A stretch of 64,000 nucleotides of DNA from JANMDU01 sp031375105 (GTDB taxonomy: Bacteria; Pseudomonadota; Gammaproteobacteria; Burkholderiales; Burkholderiaceae_C). The DNA lies in contig JANMHJ010000035.1 of the NCBI GenBank assembly GCA_031375105.1, positions 56,409 through 120,408 on the forward strand, given 5' to 3'. The position numbers and the translations under genes are program-made. Shown one piece after another: positions 52,321-60,707 of this stretch. Below the pieces are notes generated by a model that searched no databases, had not been told where the DNA came from, and saw only the letters and a list, made by a program, of their open reading frames with translations. The first letter of the stretch is position 1. Every line of letters begins with the position of its first letter.

Positions 52321-53202
52321 ATGAGTTCCACATCCACTGGCAGCACGCCCTACTACTTCATTCCAGAGCCATCGCGCCACCCCGTGATGGCATCTATTGG
52401 GCTGTTTTTCATGATCTTAGGTGGAGGTCAGTGGATCAATGGCCATGACTGGGGCATGTACTCACTCTTGTTCGGTTTTGTTTGGTTGAGCGTGGTGTTG
52501 TTCCAGTGGTTCAGTCAATCCATCGGTGAGAGCCAAGGCGGGTTGTATGGTCGTAAGATTGATTTATCTTTCCGCTGGAGCATGAGCTGGTTCATCTTCT
52601 CAGAAGTGATGTTTTTCGGTGCTTTCTTCTCTGCATTGTGGTGGGCACGTTCGCACTCGATCCCTGCACTCGGCAGCTTGGAAAACCAGCTGCTCTGGCC
52701 TGGGTTTGTCTCTGCTTGGCCAAGCCAAGTGCCCGGTGCGACCACATCGCCCGCTGGTATCGTTGAGCCCTTCCAGACCATGGGCCCTTTCTGGTTGCCC
52801 ACCATCAATACCGCTCTGCTGCTGACTTCCGGCATCACGATGACGATTGCTCACCATGCTCTGATTGCTGGCAACCGCAGCAAGACGATTCTGTTCATGT
52901 GGGCAACGGTGCTCCTCGGCGCGATCTTCCTGTGCGTGCAGGGTTATGAGTATTACCATGCCTATACAGATTTGAATCTGAAACTCAGCTCCGGTATCTT
53001 CGGCTCAACCTTCTTCATGCTCACGGGCTTTCACGGCTTCCACGTGTTTGTCGGCATGTTGATGCTGCTGTTCATCACACTGCGTCTGCAAAAAGGCCAC
53101 TTCACAGCCTCCAAACATTTTGGCTTCGAAGGCGCTGCTTGGTATTGGCACTTCGTTGATGTCGTGTGGCTCGGTTTGTACATCCTCGTCTACTGGATGT
53201 AA
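52321..53202 (+). CDS. coxC: Cytochrome c oxidase subunit III
   Basis: 293 residues, seven transmembrane helices. Marks include SMSWFIFSEVMFFGAFFSALWW with the conserved Glu, LLLTSGITMTIAHHAL, LGAIFLCVQGYEYYHAY, GFHGFHVFVGMLML and FGFEGAAWYWHFVDVVWLGLYI. It stabilises subunit I. It ends the structural oxidase operon and is followed by a strong terminator. Confidence 0.97.
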   Translation: MSSTSTGSTPYYFIPEPSRHPVMASIGLFFMILGGGQWINGHDWGMYSLLFGFVWLSVVLFQWFSQSIGESQGGLYGRKIDLSFRWSMSWFIFSEVMFFGAFFSALWWARSHSIPALGSLENQLLWPGFVSAWPSQVPGATTSPAGIVEPFQTMGPFWLPTINTALLLTSGITMTIAHHALIAGNRSKTILFMWATVLLGAIFLCVQGYEYYHAYTDLNLKLSSGIFGSTFFMLTGFHGFHVFVGMLMLLFITLRLQKGHFTASKHFGFEGAAWYWHFVDVVWLGLYILVYWM

Positions 53203-53220
53203 TCAGAGCTTCAGCCAATG

Positions 53221-53247
53221 AAAAAGCCGCTGAATGCGGCTTTTTTG
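53221..53247 (+). terminator. Intrinsic terminator after coxC
   Basis: 10-bp stem AAAAAGCCGC / GCGGCTTTTT with a 5-base loop (53221-53245), running into more T. Confidence 0.88.
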
Positions 53248-53301
53248 TTTTTTTGGCAAGTAACGAAAACTTGCTTTGAAAATGCAGGAATTTACTTGCC
53301 T

Positions 53302-53544
53302 TTATCTACCCAAAGGCAATCCAGAAGGTTTGATGTAGCCAAACTTCCAAGCCAAGAGAACACAAATGAACAGCACCACCGACACCCCAATACGCACCGT
53401 GAGCGCACGCGCCATGCGACTGTTGCGTGCGGCAGTTTCGCTTTCTGTGCCTTCTTCTGTGCCCGAGGAGCGCAGCATGAAAAAGCCCGCAGCGGCTAGG
53501 GCAGCGAGGATGACGAGGAAGGTAAGTGCAACAAGTAAGCTCAT
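53302..53544 (-). CDS. Twin transmembrane protein (DUF2909-like)
   Basis: 80 residues from MSLLVALTFLV. Two transmembrane helices (about residues 2-22 and 52-72) flank a small acidic/basic loop (SSGTEEGTESETAARNSRMARALT). Such twin-TM proteins sit opposite surf1 in many Burkholderiales cox clusters. The longer frame upstream overlaps surf1 and is rejected. Function unknown. Confidence 0.8.
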   Translation of the reverse strand: MSLLVALTFLVILAALAAAGFFMLRSSGTEEGTESETAARNSRMARALTVRIGVSVVLFICVLLAWKFGYIKPSGLPLGR

Positions 53545-53559
53545 GAGGGCGATTATCTC

Positions 53560-54363
53560 GTGAAAGTGCTGCCACCGTTTCGCGCTCAGCAATGGTTGAT
53601 TCTTTTCATTGCGATTTGCTGCGTTGCCTTGACCGCCTCGCTTGGCGCTTGGCAACTACGCCGAGCAGCTTTCAAGGAGCAGATGGCAGAGCATATTTCT
53701 AAGCAAAATAGGCTTCTTCCCGTTATAAATAGGACGTTGAATGCTCCTGATTTAATAGCAAACAAGGAGGCGTATTTGCAGCGCAATGTGCAGCTACAAG
53801 GACGCTGGTTGCATGAGCACACGGTATTTCTAGACAACCGGTCGATGTCCGTCAAAGGCAGTCAACGCGTGGGTTTTTATGTGGCGACGCCGTTGGCTTT
53901 GGAAGGCGGCAATCAGGTGATTTGGGTGCAGCGCGGTTGGGTGCAGCGAGATTTTCAAGATCGCAGCAAGCTACCCGAATTGCCTTCATCACAGGCCAGC
54001 GTGATGGTACAAGGCCGCTTGATCGCGCAGGTTTCGCGTGCGTTTGAGATGCAGGGTGCAGCGCAGTCTGCTCAACCAAACGCAGCAGCGGATGTGGCCT
54101 CAGATCAGCCAAGGCCTTCGCGAATTTGGCAAAATCTACCTATCAGAGATTTTGGCTCTCTTATTCTCTTGCCGATGGCCGTGTTGCAGACCGAGCCAGA
54201 GGTTGAAAATGATGGTTTGCTGCGCGATTGGCCAGCAGCCGATACGGGTGTAGCCAAGCATCATGGCTATGCTTTTCAATGGTTTGCGCTTTCTGCGCTT
54301 TTTGTGATTTTGTATGTCTGGTTCCAACTCCTCGCCCCCCGCCGCCGCTCCCCAGCCGTCTGA
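53560..54363 (+). CDS. SURF1 family oxidase assembly protein
   Basis: 267 residues with a GTG start. N-terminal helix (WLILFIAICCVALTASLGAWQLRRAAFKEQM), a periplasmic domain with VQLQGRWLHEHTVFLDNRS and VIWVQRGWVQRDF, and a C-terminal helix (GYAFQWFALSALFVILYVWFQLL). SURF1 helps insert heme a into subunit I. Repeat copy O encodes LLPVINRTLNAPDLIANKE in the variable loop between helix 1 and the domain, in frame. Confidence 0.93.
   Translation: MKVLPPFRAQQWLILFIAICCVALTASLGAWQLRRAAFKEQMAEHISKQNRLLPVINRTLNAPDLIANKEAYLQRNVQLQGRWLHEHTVFLDNRSMSVKGSQRVGFYVATPLALEGGNQVIWVQRGWVQRDFQDRSKLPELPSSQASVMVQGRLIAQVSRAFEMQGAAQSAQPNAAADVASDQPRPSRIWQNLPIRDFGSLILLPMAVLQTEPEVENDGLLRDWPAADTGVAKHHGYAFQWFALSALFVILYVWFQLLAPRRRSPAV
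53711..53762 (-). repeat. Dispersed repeat copy O, inside the surf1 gene
   Basis: Reverse copy: GGCTTCTTCCCGTTATAAAT, GACGTTGAATGCTCCTGATT, TAATAGCAA. Confidence 0.8.
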
Positions 54364-55111
54364 ACAAGACGAACCCCTCACGATGACAGTGCATTCGTTG
54401 CCTTCAGTGGGCGGCGCGGATGACAAACGCCAATTCACGGGTCGCTGGAAGATGCTGGCCTTGATGCTGGTGTGTGCTGCGCCGGTGATCGCTTCGTATT
54501 TTGCTTACTACGTGATTCGCCCAGAAGGCCGTAAAAATTATGGCGAGCTGATTTCGCCCGTGCGCGCGTTGCCTTCAGTGAAAGCGCAATTGCTCGATGG
54601 CACGAGTGTGCCGCTACCCGTGCTGCAAGGGCAGTGGTTGATCGTGAGCGTGGGCGGTGGTGCGTGTGATGAGGCTTGCGAGAAACGGATTTATTGGCAG
54701 CGTCAGTTGCGCGAGCTGATGGGGCGTGACAAAGATCGCATTGAGCGCGTTTGGTTGGTGAACGATACTGCACCTGTGAAAGCGCAACTGGTAGCGCAAG
54801 TGCATGCGCCGAAGAATGATGCGCAGGCTTTTCGAGTAGCACCTGAAACACTGGCCGCTTGGCTACCGCCCGAGCCTGGCTCGAACATGGAAGACCATTT
54901 GTATGTGGTCGATCCGTATGGCAACTTGATGCTGCGCTGGCCTGCGAACATGGATCCGAACAAAGCGAAGCGCGATGTTCATAACCTGCTGCGTGCATCG
55001 GGCAGTTGGGATCAAGCGGGGCGTGTGTCTTCTGTGGGTGCGCCCAACAGCACATCTGGTGGTAGCTCAAGCAACACAGGCTCAAACAACACAGGTTCGT
55101 CCAAGCCATGA
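54314..55111 (+). CDS. SCO-like transmembrane protein of the cox cluster
   Basis: 265 residues if started at 54314, where it overlaps surf1 by 50 bases; ATG 54383, past the surf1 stop, is an alternative. One transmembrane helix (MLALMLVCAAPVIASYFAYYVI), then a thioredoxin-like domain with GQWLIVSVGGGACDEACEKRIYWQRQL, where CDEAC corresponds to the SCO CxxxC, and DHLYVVDPYGNLMLRW. The C-terminal 25 residues are a Ser/Gly/Asn-rich tail. Probably copper handling for the oxidase; unproven. ctaA overlaps its stop (ATGA). Confidence 0.82.
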   Translation: MSGSNSSPPAAAPQPSEQDEPLTMTVHSLPSVGGADDKRQFTGRWKMLALMLVCAAPVIASYFAYYVIRPEGRKNYGELISPVRALPSVKAQLLDGTSVPLPVLQGQWLIVSVGGGACDEACEKRIYWQRQLRELMGRDKDRIERVWLVNDTAPVKAQLVAQVHAPKNDAQAFRVAPETLAAWLPPEPGSNMEDHLYVVDPYGNLMLRWPANMDPNKAKRDVHNLLRASGSWDQAGRVSSVGAPNSTSGGSSSNTGSNNTGSSKP

Positions 55112-56256
55112 ATCCAGAAGTGGCGCTTTATGATTTCGCACCAGTCGCTCGGCTGATGCTGCTCGGCGTGTTGATCGCGCTTGGACCTTTGGCTTGGGTG
55201 TGGATGCGCAAGAAAAACGCAAGCATCGCCAGCCGTTTGCGCACGCTCACGCTACTGACTGTGTTCCTCACATTTGATCTCACGCTGTTTGGCGCTTTCA
55301 CGCGGCTCACAGATTCCGGTCTAGGCTGCCCCGATTGGCCGGGCTGTTATGGCATGGCTTCTCCCATTGGCGCGAAGGCGCAAATCAGCGCAGAGCAATC
55401 TGCGATGCCCACAGGCCCTGTGACGCATCAGAAGGCCTGGATCGAGATGATTCACCGCTACTTGGCCAGCGGTGTGGGCGTGTTGATTTTGGTGCTGGCG
55501 ATCAGCTCTTGGATGGAGCGCAGGCGTATTGCGGTGAACCCATGGTGGCCTGCTGCCACGCTGGTGTGGGTCTGCATCCAAGGTGCTTTCGGCGCGCTCA
55601 CGGTGACGATGAAGCTCTTTCCCGCGATTGTGACGATGCATTTGATGGGTGCGATGGTTTTGCTCGCGCTGTTGCAGGCGCAGGCCGTCAAATACGAGCA
55701 GGGATTGAAGGCTTTTGCTGTGTCTGCCCGCACGCGATGGTTTCTGATTGCAGGCTTTGCCCTGTTGGCATGGCAAATCGCCTTGGGCGGATGGGTGAGC
55801 ACGAATTACGCGGTGCTGGCTTGCGCGGAATTTCCGATGTGCCAAGGCGTCTGGGTTCCCCCGATGGATATTCGCCAAGGCTTTGAAATCTGGCGCGAAC
55901 TCGGGCAAACCGGGCAGGGCGCAACGATTGCGCTGCCCGCGCTCACTGCGATTCACGTCGTTCACCGCATGTTTGCTTTCGTCGTCTTCGGTGTGTTGGG
56001 TTTCGCCGCTTGCTTGCTTTACAAGCAAGGCCGCAAGGAATCTGCCGCGTGGATCGCAGGCTTGCTGCTCTGGCAACTCATCACCGGTTTGAGCAATGTG
56101 GTGCTCGGTTGGCCCTTGATCGCGGCTGTATCTCACACGGGTGGCGCGGCAGGCCTCGTGCTCGTTTGTATGGGCACGCTGATGCGAATGCAAGTCAGCG
56201 AAGTGGCGAAAAAGCCCTCGCATTTAAAACTGATTAAATCGGGGCCTACATCATGA
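55108..56256 (+). CDS. ctaA: Heme A synthase (COX15/CtaA)
   Basis: 382 residues, eight transmembrane helices. Oxidises the heme O methyl group to a formyl. The first half has FGAFTRLTDSGLGCPDWPGCYG and WIEMIHRYLAS (heme-ligand His), the second half GGWVSTNYAVLACAEFPMCQG and IHVVHRMFAF, then VSHTGGAAGLVLV. Coupled by ATGA overlaps to genes on both sides. Confidence 0.96.
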   Translation: MNPEVALYDFAPVARLMLLGVLIALGPLAWVWMRKKNASIASRLRTLTLLTVFLTFDLTLFGAFTRLTDSGLGCPDWPGCYGMASPIGAKAQISAEQSAMPTGPVTHQKAWIEMIHRYLASGVGVLILVLAISSWMERRRIAVNPWWPAATLVWVCIQGAFGALTVTMKLFPAIVTMHLMGAMVLLALLQAQAVKYEQGLKAFAVSARTRWFLIAGFALLAWQIALGGWVSTNYAVLACAEFPMCQGVWVPPMDIRQGFEIWRELGQTGQGATIALPALTAIHVVHRMFAFVVFGVLGFAACLLYKQGRKESAAWIAGLLLWQLITGLSNVVLGWPLIAAVSHTGGAAGLVLVCMGTLMRMQVSEVAKKPSHLKLIKSGPTS

Positions 56257-57146
56257 GCCCGCCCGCCACCCTTTCCTCCAGCAAACCCAAGCAGTTTTAC
56301 GCGCTGATGAAGCCCCGCGTGATCCAGCTCATCGTCTTCTGCGCCTTGATCGGCATGGTGCTCGCCGTGCCAGGCGTGCCCAATATGCAAGAGATCAAGC
56401 TGATGCTGATTGCTTGCTTGGGCATCTGGCTCGTCTCAGGCGCGGCAGCGGCCTTCAACTGCATCGTTGAAAAAGGCATCGATGCAAAAATGCGCCGTAC
56501 CGCTTGGCGGCCTACGGCGCAAGGCGAGCTGCAAGATTGGCAAACCGGCTTATTTTCCGCCTTGCTCTGCATCGCAGGCTGCTGGGTGCTTTATGTGTAC
56601 GTCAACCCACTCAGCATGTGGCTCACACTCGCCACCTTCGTCGGCTATGCCGTGATTTACACCGTGATCTTGAAGCCGCTCACACCGCAAAACATCGTGA
56701 TCGGCGGCGCTTCTGGCGCGATGCCGCCCGTGCTCGGCTGGGCAGCGATGACGGGCGATGTAGGCGCGGAGGCTTTCATCCTCTTCCTGATCATTTTCTT
56801 GTGGACACCGCCGCATTTTTGGGCGCTCGCGCTCTACCGCGTGGAAGACTATCGCAAAAGCGGCCTGCCGATGCTGCCCGTCACGCATGGCAACGAATAC
56901 ACGCGCCTGCAAATTTTGCTCTACACCTTTGTGCTGTTTGCTGCCTGCCTGATGCCCTTTGCTTATGGCATGAGCAGTTGGATTTATTTGGCCACTGCCG
57001 TGATCTTGAGCCTCGGGTTTTGTTGGTATGGCTTCAAACTGTTTCAAAATTACAGCGATGAATTGGCTCGCAAGACGTTTCGCTTCTCACTGATCCATCT
57101 GAGTGTGCTTTTTGCAGCATTGCTGGTGGATCATTACATCTTGTGA
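56253..57146 (+). CDS. ctaB: Protoheme IX farnesyltransferase (heme O synthase)
   Basis: 297 residues, UbiA-family prenyltransferase with about nine helices. It adds farnesyl to heme B. The Asp-rich region is AFNCIVEKGIDAKMRRTAWRPTA, and the second conserved loop is WTPPHFWALALYRVEDYRKSGLPMLPVTHG. The stop overlaps the GTG start of the SCO gene, so heme O, heme A and copper genes are translated as one unit. Confidence 0.96.
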   Translation: MSPPATLSSSKPKQFYALMKPRVIQLIVFCALIGMVLAVPGVPNMQEIKLMLIACLGIWLVSGAAAAFNCIVEKGIDAKMRRTAWRPTAQGELQDWQTGLFSALLCIAGCWVLYVYVNPLSMWLTLATFVGYAVIYTVILKPLTPQNIVIGGASGAMPPVLGWAAMTGDVGAEAFILFLIIFLWTPPHFWALALYRVEDYRKSGLPMLPVTHGNEYTRLQILLYTFVLFAACLMPFAYGMSSWIYLATAVILSLGFCWYGFKLFQNYSDELARKTFRFSLIHLSVLFAALLVDHYIL

Positions 57147-57757
57147 ATACTATGAATTTAATAGCACTCCGCGCACGTTTTATAACGGGTATCGCCCTAT
57201 TTGGCGTTATTTTTAGCATCCTAGCAGGCTGTGCCGAGAAAAAACCAGAATTTCGCAGCATCGACATCACAGGCGCTCAGCATGCGCTAGATTTCGCGCT
57301 GCCCGATGCGAATGGCCAAACCAAAACGCTCGCTGATTTCAAAGGCAAAGCTGTGGTCTTGTTTTTCGGCTTCGCGCAATGCCCAGACGTTTGCCCCACC
57401 ACGATGGCAGAGATCGCTGCCGTCAAAAAATCTCTTGGGAAAGAGGGTGAGAAAGTGACCGCTGTTTTCGTGACGGTTGATCCCGAGCGCGACACGCCGC
57501 AAGTGCTCAAGGCCTACATGGAAAGCTTTGACGCCAGCTTCACAGCCTTGCGTGGCACACCTGAGCAAACTGCCGCACTGGCCAAAGACTTCAAGATTTA
57601 CTACAAAAAAGTCGAAGGCAAAACCCCCACCAGCTACACCATCGACCACACCGCCGCGAGCTTCGTGTATGACCCGCAAGGCAAGATTCGCCTGTACACG
57701 CGCTACGGCATGGGCGCAGCTGCATTGACTGAAGATTTGAAGATACTGCTGAAGTGA
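57143..57757 (+). CDS. SCO1/SenC family copper chaperone lipoprotein
   Basis: 204 residues. Delivers Cu to the CuA site of subunit II. The thioredoxin-like domain has the Cu-binding FGFAQCPDVCPTTMAEI, VTVDPERDTPQVL and the His in YTIDHTAASF. The N-terminus MNLIALRARFITGIALFGVIFSILAGC ends in a lipobox, and its first half is encoded by repeat copy P. GTG 57143 (overlapping the ctaB stop) or ATG 57152 inside the repeat may start it. Confidence 0.94.
   Translation: MNTMNLIALRARFITGIALFGVIFSILAGCAEKKPEFRSIDITGAQHALDFALPDANGQTKTLADFKGKAVVLFFGFAQCPDVCPTTMAEIAAVKKSLGKEGEKVTAVFVTVDPERDTPQVLKAYMESFDASFTALRGTPEQTAALAKDFKIYYKKVEGKTPTSYTIDHTAASFVYDPQGKIRLYTRYGMGAAALTEDLKILLK
57148..57197 (+). repeat. 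Dispersed repeat copy P, making the start of the SCO gene
   Basis: Forward copy, near consensus: TACTATGAATTTAATAGCAC, TCCGCGCACGTTTTATAACG, GGTATCGCCC. Differs little from copy K. Confidence 0.92.
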
Positions 57758-57782
57758 TGTGAGTGAAGCGAGCTGTTGAAGC

Positions 57783-58724
57783 TCAGAGCCAAAACGCATC
57801 CAAGCTCCGGAGTTGCGATGGCTGTGTCGGATCGTCTGCATCGGTAACCATGATCAGGCGAGTGATGCCCTGATGCGTCCACAAGCTGATGCCTTCCACC
57901 TTGGGCGAATCCAGCAGAGGATGTAATGAAAGCAAGTCACCTTGTGCGTTGAGCAAAGTCAACGCACTTCCCACGCATGCACCATCTTGCACGCTGTCAG
58001 ATGTGTCTTCGGCCACCGCGCTGATGAGCCAACGGCCATCAGGCAGAGCCAGCGCATCGGTGGGCGTCAGCGGGATGCTTTCGATCTGCCCTAAATCTAA
58101 TCGCTTGATACGAAGCGTCTTCGGTGTCTGCTTGCCATCTTTCAGCCAAGCCATGACATCTGCCAGCTTGTAGTTGATGCAAGCGCTCTGCGCGCCACCC
58201 TTGTTTCCACGCTGAATCAGATGCAGCAGATCATCTTGAATAAAACAGCCCTCGATGTTCAGATCATCAAACTCTGCATGTAAAGGCGCATACCAAGCGG
58301 TTAAATCAATCGACAGGGGAGCGAATTCGACTTCATCTGGCAGCGAGCCTTGCGCTGTGAAGGCCATCAGCAAACCCCTGTGACGCAACGCTTTTGAGCC
58401 TGAGCCCAACGCCAGCAGTGCGCCGTGTGGGTAGCCCGTCATGGCGGGCAGTGCCGTGAGGCTTTCCAGATCGGGTTTGAGGCGTTTGCGTTGTTTGGCT
58501 GGCTCAGGCAAATCGCCATGCAGCAGCCGAAGAAGTTGCACGGGCAGCTTGTCTTCCAAAGAAAAAATTCCCAAATGATGCTCATCATCAGCCACCACGA
58601 TGGCCTGCATGCGCCCTTGTGCGGCAACACACACCAAGCCGCTGGTCGCGCTCAGGTGTGGCTGCCCACGCGGGTGACGTTCGGGTATGACGTTGAGCTT
58701 GCGCAGCAGGAGCGGGGAGAGCAT
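57783..58724 (-). CDS. Conserved hypothetical protein, possibly DUF6929-like
   Basis: 313 residues from MLSPLLLRKLNVIPERHPRG. Repeating segments of the type AIVVADDEHHLGIFSL, ALPAMTGYPHGALLALGSGS, NIEGCFIQDDLLHLIQRG and ALALPDGRWLISAVAEDT suggest a beta-propeller-like structure. No signal peptide or catalytic motif is obvious. The longer frame upstream crosses the divergent promoter of ppnP and is rejected. Family name from memory only. Confidence 0.65.
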   Translation of the reverse strand: MLSPLLLRKLNVIPERHPRGQPHLSATSGLVCVAAQGRMQAIVVADDEHHLGIFSLEDKLPVQLLRLLHGDLPEPAKQRKRLKPDLESLTALPAMTGYPHGALLALGSGSKALRHRGLLMAFTAQGSLPDEVEFAPLSIDLTAWYAPLHAEFDDLNIEGCFIQDDLLHLIQRGNKGGAQSACINYKLADVMAWLKDGKQTPKTLRIKRLDLGQIESIPLTPTDALALPDGRWLISAVAEDTSDSVQDGACVGSALTLLNAQGDLLSLHPLLDSPKVEGISLWTHQGITRLIMVTDADDPTQPSQLRSLDAFWL

Positions 58725-58857
58725 ATTGACCCTAATGGTGACTTGAAAATGGAAACAGGCTTTCAGGCATTGTGCCCTTGGCCAGCAAGCATGCACAGCC
58801 CTTAAAATACTTCTTTCACCGAACTTGTGCGAGCCAAACCGCCGCACTTTCCATCTT

Positions 58858-59172
58858 ATGAGCACCACCTTCCTCAACGTCACCCTCAATACCACTGCCA
58901 ACGTTTATTTCGACGGCAAATGCGTGAGCCACGGCTTCACTTTGCCCGATGGCACGAAGAAATCAGCGGGCGTTATTTTGCCCAGCAGCTTGGTGTTTAA
59001 CACTGGTGCGGCCGAGATCATGGAATGCGTGGCTGGCTCATGCGAATACAAACTCGCGGGCTCAGATGCGTGGGTGAAATCTTCTGCGGGTGAGAAATTC
59101 AGCGTGCCGGCCAACAGCAAATTTGACATTCGCTGCAGTGAGCCATATCACTACATTTGCCATTTTTCTTGA
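58858..59172 (+). CDS. ppnP: Pyrimidine/purine nucleoside phosphorylase PpnP
   Basis: 104 residues, small cupin-type phosphorylase splitting nucleosides with phosphate. Family marks are ANVYFDGKCVSHGFTLPDGTKKSAGVILP, FNTGAAEIMECVAGSCEYKL and VPANSKFDIRCSEPYHYICHF. Full length; start at MSTTFLNVTL. argG follows after a spacer made mostly of repeat copy Q. Confidence 0.93.
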   Translation: MSTTFLNVTLNTTANVYFDGKCVSHGFTLPDGTKKSAGVILPSSLVFNTGAAEIMECVAGSCEYKLAGSDAWVKSSAGEKFSVPANSKFDIRCSEPYHYICHFS

Positions 59173-59188
59173 TCATCACGTTCTGTAC

Positions 59189-59239
59189 TTACTACTTATT
59201 TAATAGCATTCGGCACAGTATTCATGCCGGCTAGAGGCC
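59189..59239 (+). repeat. Dispersed repeat copy Q, directly before argG
   Basis: Forward copy: TTACTACTTATTTAATAGCA, TTCGGCACAGTATTCATGCC, GGCTAGAGGCC. Its AGAGG (59233-59237) is 6 bases from the argG ATG. Confidence 0.9.
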
Positions 59240-59243
59240 AATA

Positions 59244-60587
59244 ATGTCAAATACTATTCTTCAAAACTTACCCATTGGTGACAAAGTCGGCATCGCCTTC
59301 TCTGGCGGCCTCGACACGTCTGCAGCCCTGCGTTGGATGAAAAACAAAGGCGCCAAGCCTTATGCCTACACCGCCAATCTAGGCCAGCCCGATGAGCCTG
59401 ATTACGACGAAATTCCACGCAAAGCTATGGAATACGGCGCTGAGAAAGCCCGCCTGATCGATTGCCGCTTGCAGCTCGCGCAAGAAGGCATCGCAGCCCT
59501 GCAAGCTGGCGCTTTCCACATCTCCACCGCAGGCATCACTTATTTCAACACCACGCCCCTGGGCCGCGCCGTGACTGGCACGATGCTGGTGTCTGCGATG
59601 AAGGAAGACGATGTCAACATCTGGGGCGATGGCAGCACCTTCAAGGGCAACGACATTGAGCGCTTCTACCGCTACGGCCTGCTCACCAACCCGAGCTTAA
59701 AAATCTACAAGCCTTGGCTCGACCAGCTCTTCATCGACGAGCTCGGCGGCCGCGCCGAAATGAGCGCCTTCATGACCGCCGAAGGCTTTGGCTACAAGAT
59801 GAGCGCCGAAAAAGCGTACAGCACCGATAGCAACATGCTCGGCGCCACGCACGAGGCAAAAGATCTGGAATTCTTGAACAGCAGTATGAAAATCGTGAAT
59901 CCCATCATGGGTGTGCCCTTCTGGCGCGACGATTGCGTGGTCAAAGCCGAGACGGTGAGCGTGCGCTTTGAAGAAGGTCAGCCCGTGGCATTGAATGGCA
60001 AGCGTTTTGACAGCCTCGTCGAGCTGATCTTAGAAGCCAACAAAATCGGTGGCCGCCACGGCCTGGGCATGAGCGATCAGATCGAAAACCGTATCATCGA
60101 AGCCAAAAGCCGAGGCATCTACGAAGCTCCCGGCCTCGCGCTGCTCTTCATCGCTTATGAGCGCTTAGTCACCGGCATCCACAACGAAGACACCATCGAG
60201 CAATACCGCGACAACGGCCGCAAACTCGGCCGCCTCCTCTACCAAGGCCGCTGGTTCGACCCCCAATCCATCATGCTGCGGGAGACCGCCCAGCGGTGGG
60301 TGGCACGAGCCATCACTGGCGAAGTCACCGTAGAGCTGCGCCGTGGCAACGATTACTCCATTCTCAACACCGAGAGCCAAAATCTCACCTACAAGCCCGA
60401 GCGTCTGAGCATGGAAAAGGTGGAAGATGCACCTTTCTCGCCAGCAGATCGCATTGGACAACTCACGATGCGTAACCTCGATATTGTGGATACGCGGGAT
60501 AAGTTGACGATCTATACACAGACGGGTTTGCTCGCTGCGGGCAGCGGCCACGCCATGCCGCAGTTGCAAGCAAGCGAGAAAAAGTAA
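59244..60587 (+). CDS. argG: Argininosuccinate synthase
   Basis: 447 residues, the longer E. coli-type enzyme. Joins citrulline and aspartate with ATP in arginine synthesis, connecting with carbamoyl phosphate from carAB in this window. The PP-loop is IAFSGGLDTSAALRWM (near residue 16), with STAGITYFNTTPLGRAVTGTMLV and KGNDIERFYRYGLLTNP further on. The likely ribosome site lies in repeat copy Q. Confidence 0.96.
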   Translation: MSNTILQNLPIGDKVGIAFSGGLDTSAALRWMKNKGAKPYAYTANLGQPDEPDYDEIPRKAMEYGAEKARLIDCRLQLAQEGIAALQAGAFHISTAGITYFNTTPLGRAVTGTMLVSAMKEDDVNIWGDGSTFKGNDIERFYRYGLLTNPSLKIYKPWLDQLFIDELGGRAEMSAFMTAEGFGYKMSAEKAYSTDSNMLGATHEAKDLEFLNSSMKIVNPIMGVPFWRDDCVVKAETVSVRFEEGQPVALNGKRFDSLVELILEANKIGGRHGLGMSDQIENRIIEAKSRGIYEAPGLALLFIAYERLVTGIHNEDTIEQYRDNGRKLGRLLYQGRWFDPQSIMLRETAQRWVARAITGEVTVELRRGNDYSILNTESQNLTYKPERLSMEKVEDAPFSPADRIGQLTMRNLDIVDTRDKLTIYTQTGLLAAGSGHAMPQLQASEKK

Positions 60588-60707
60588 AAGGTAGCGCGCT
60601 GTGATTTGATCTAAGGAATACCCTAGTTTGCATGTGCAGGCTGTTAGTTTTCCAGAAACTGAGCGATTATCACTTTTCTCATGCACGTTAACTTCAAAGG
60701 ATATGAT

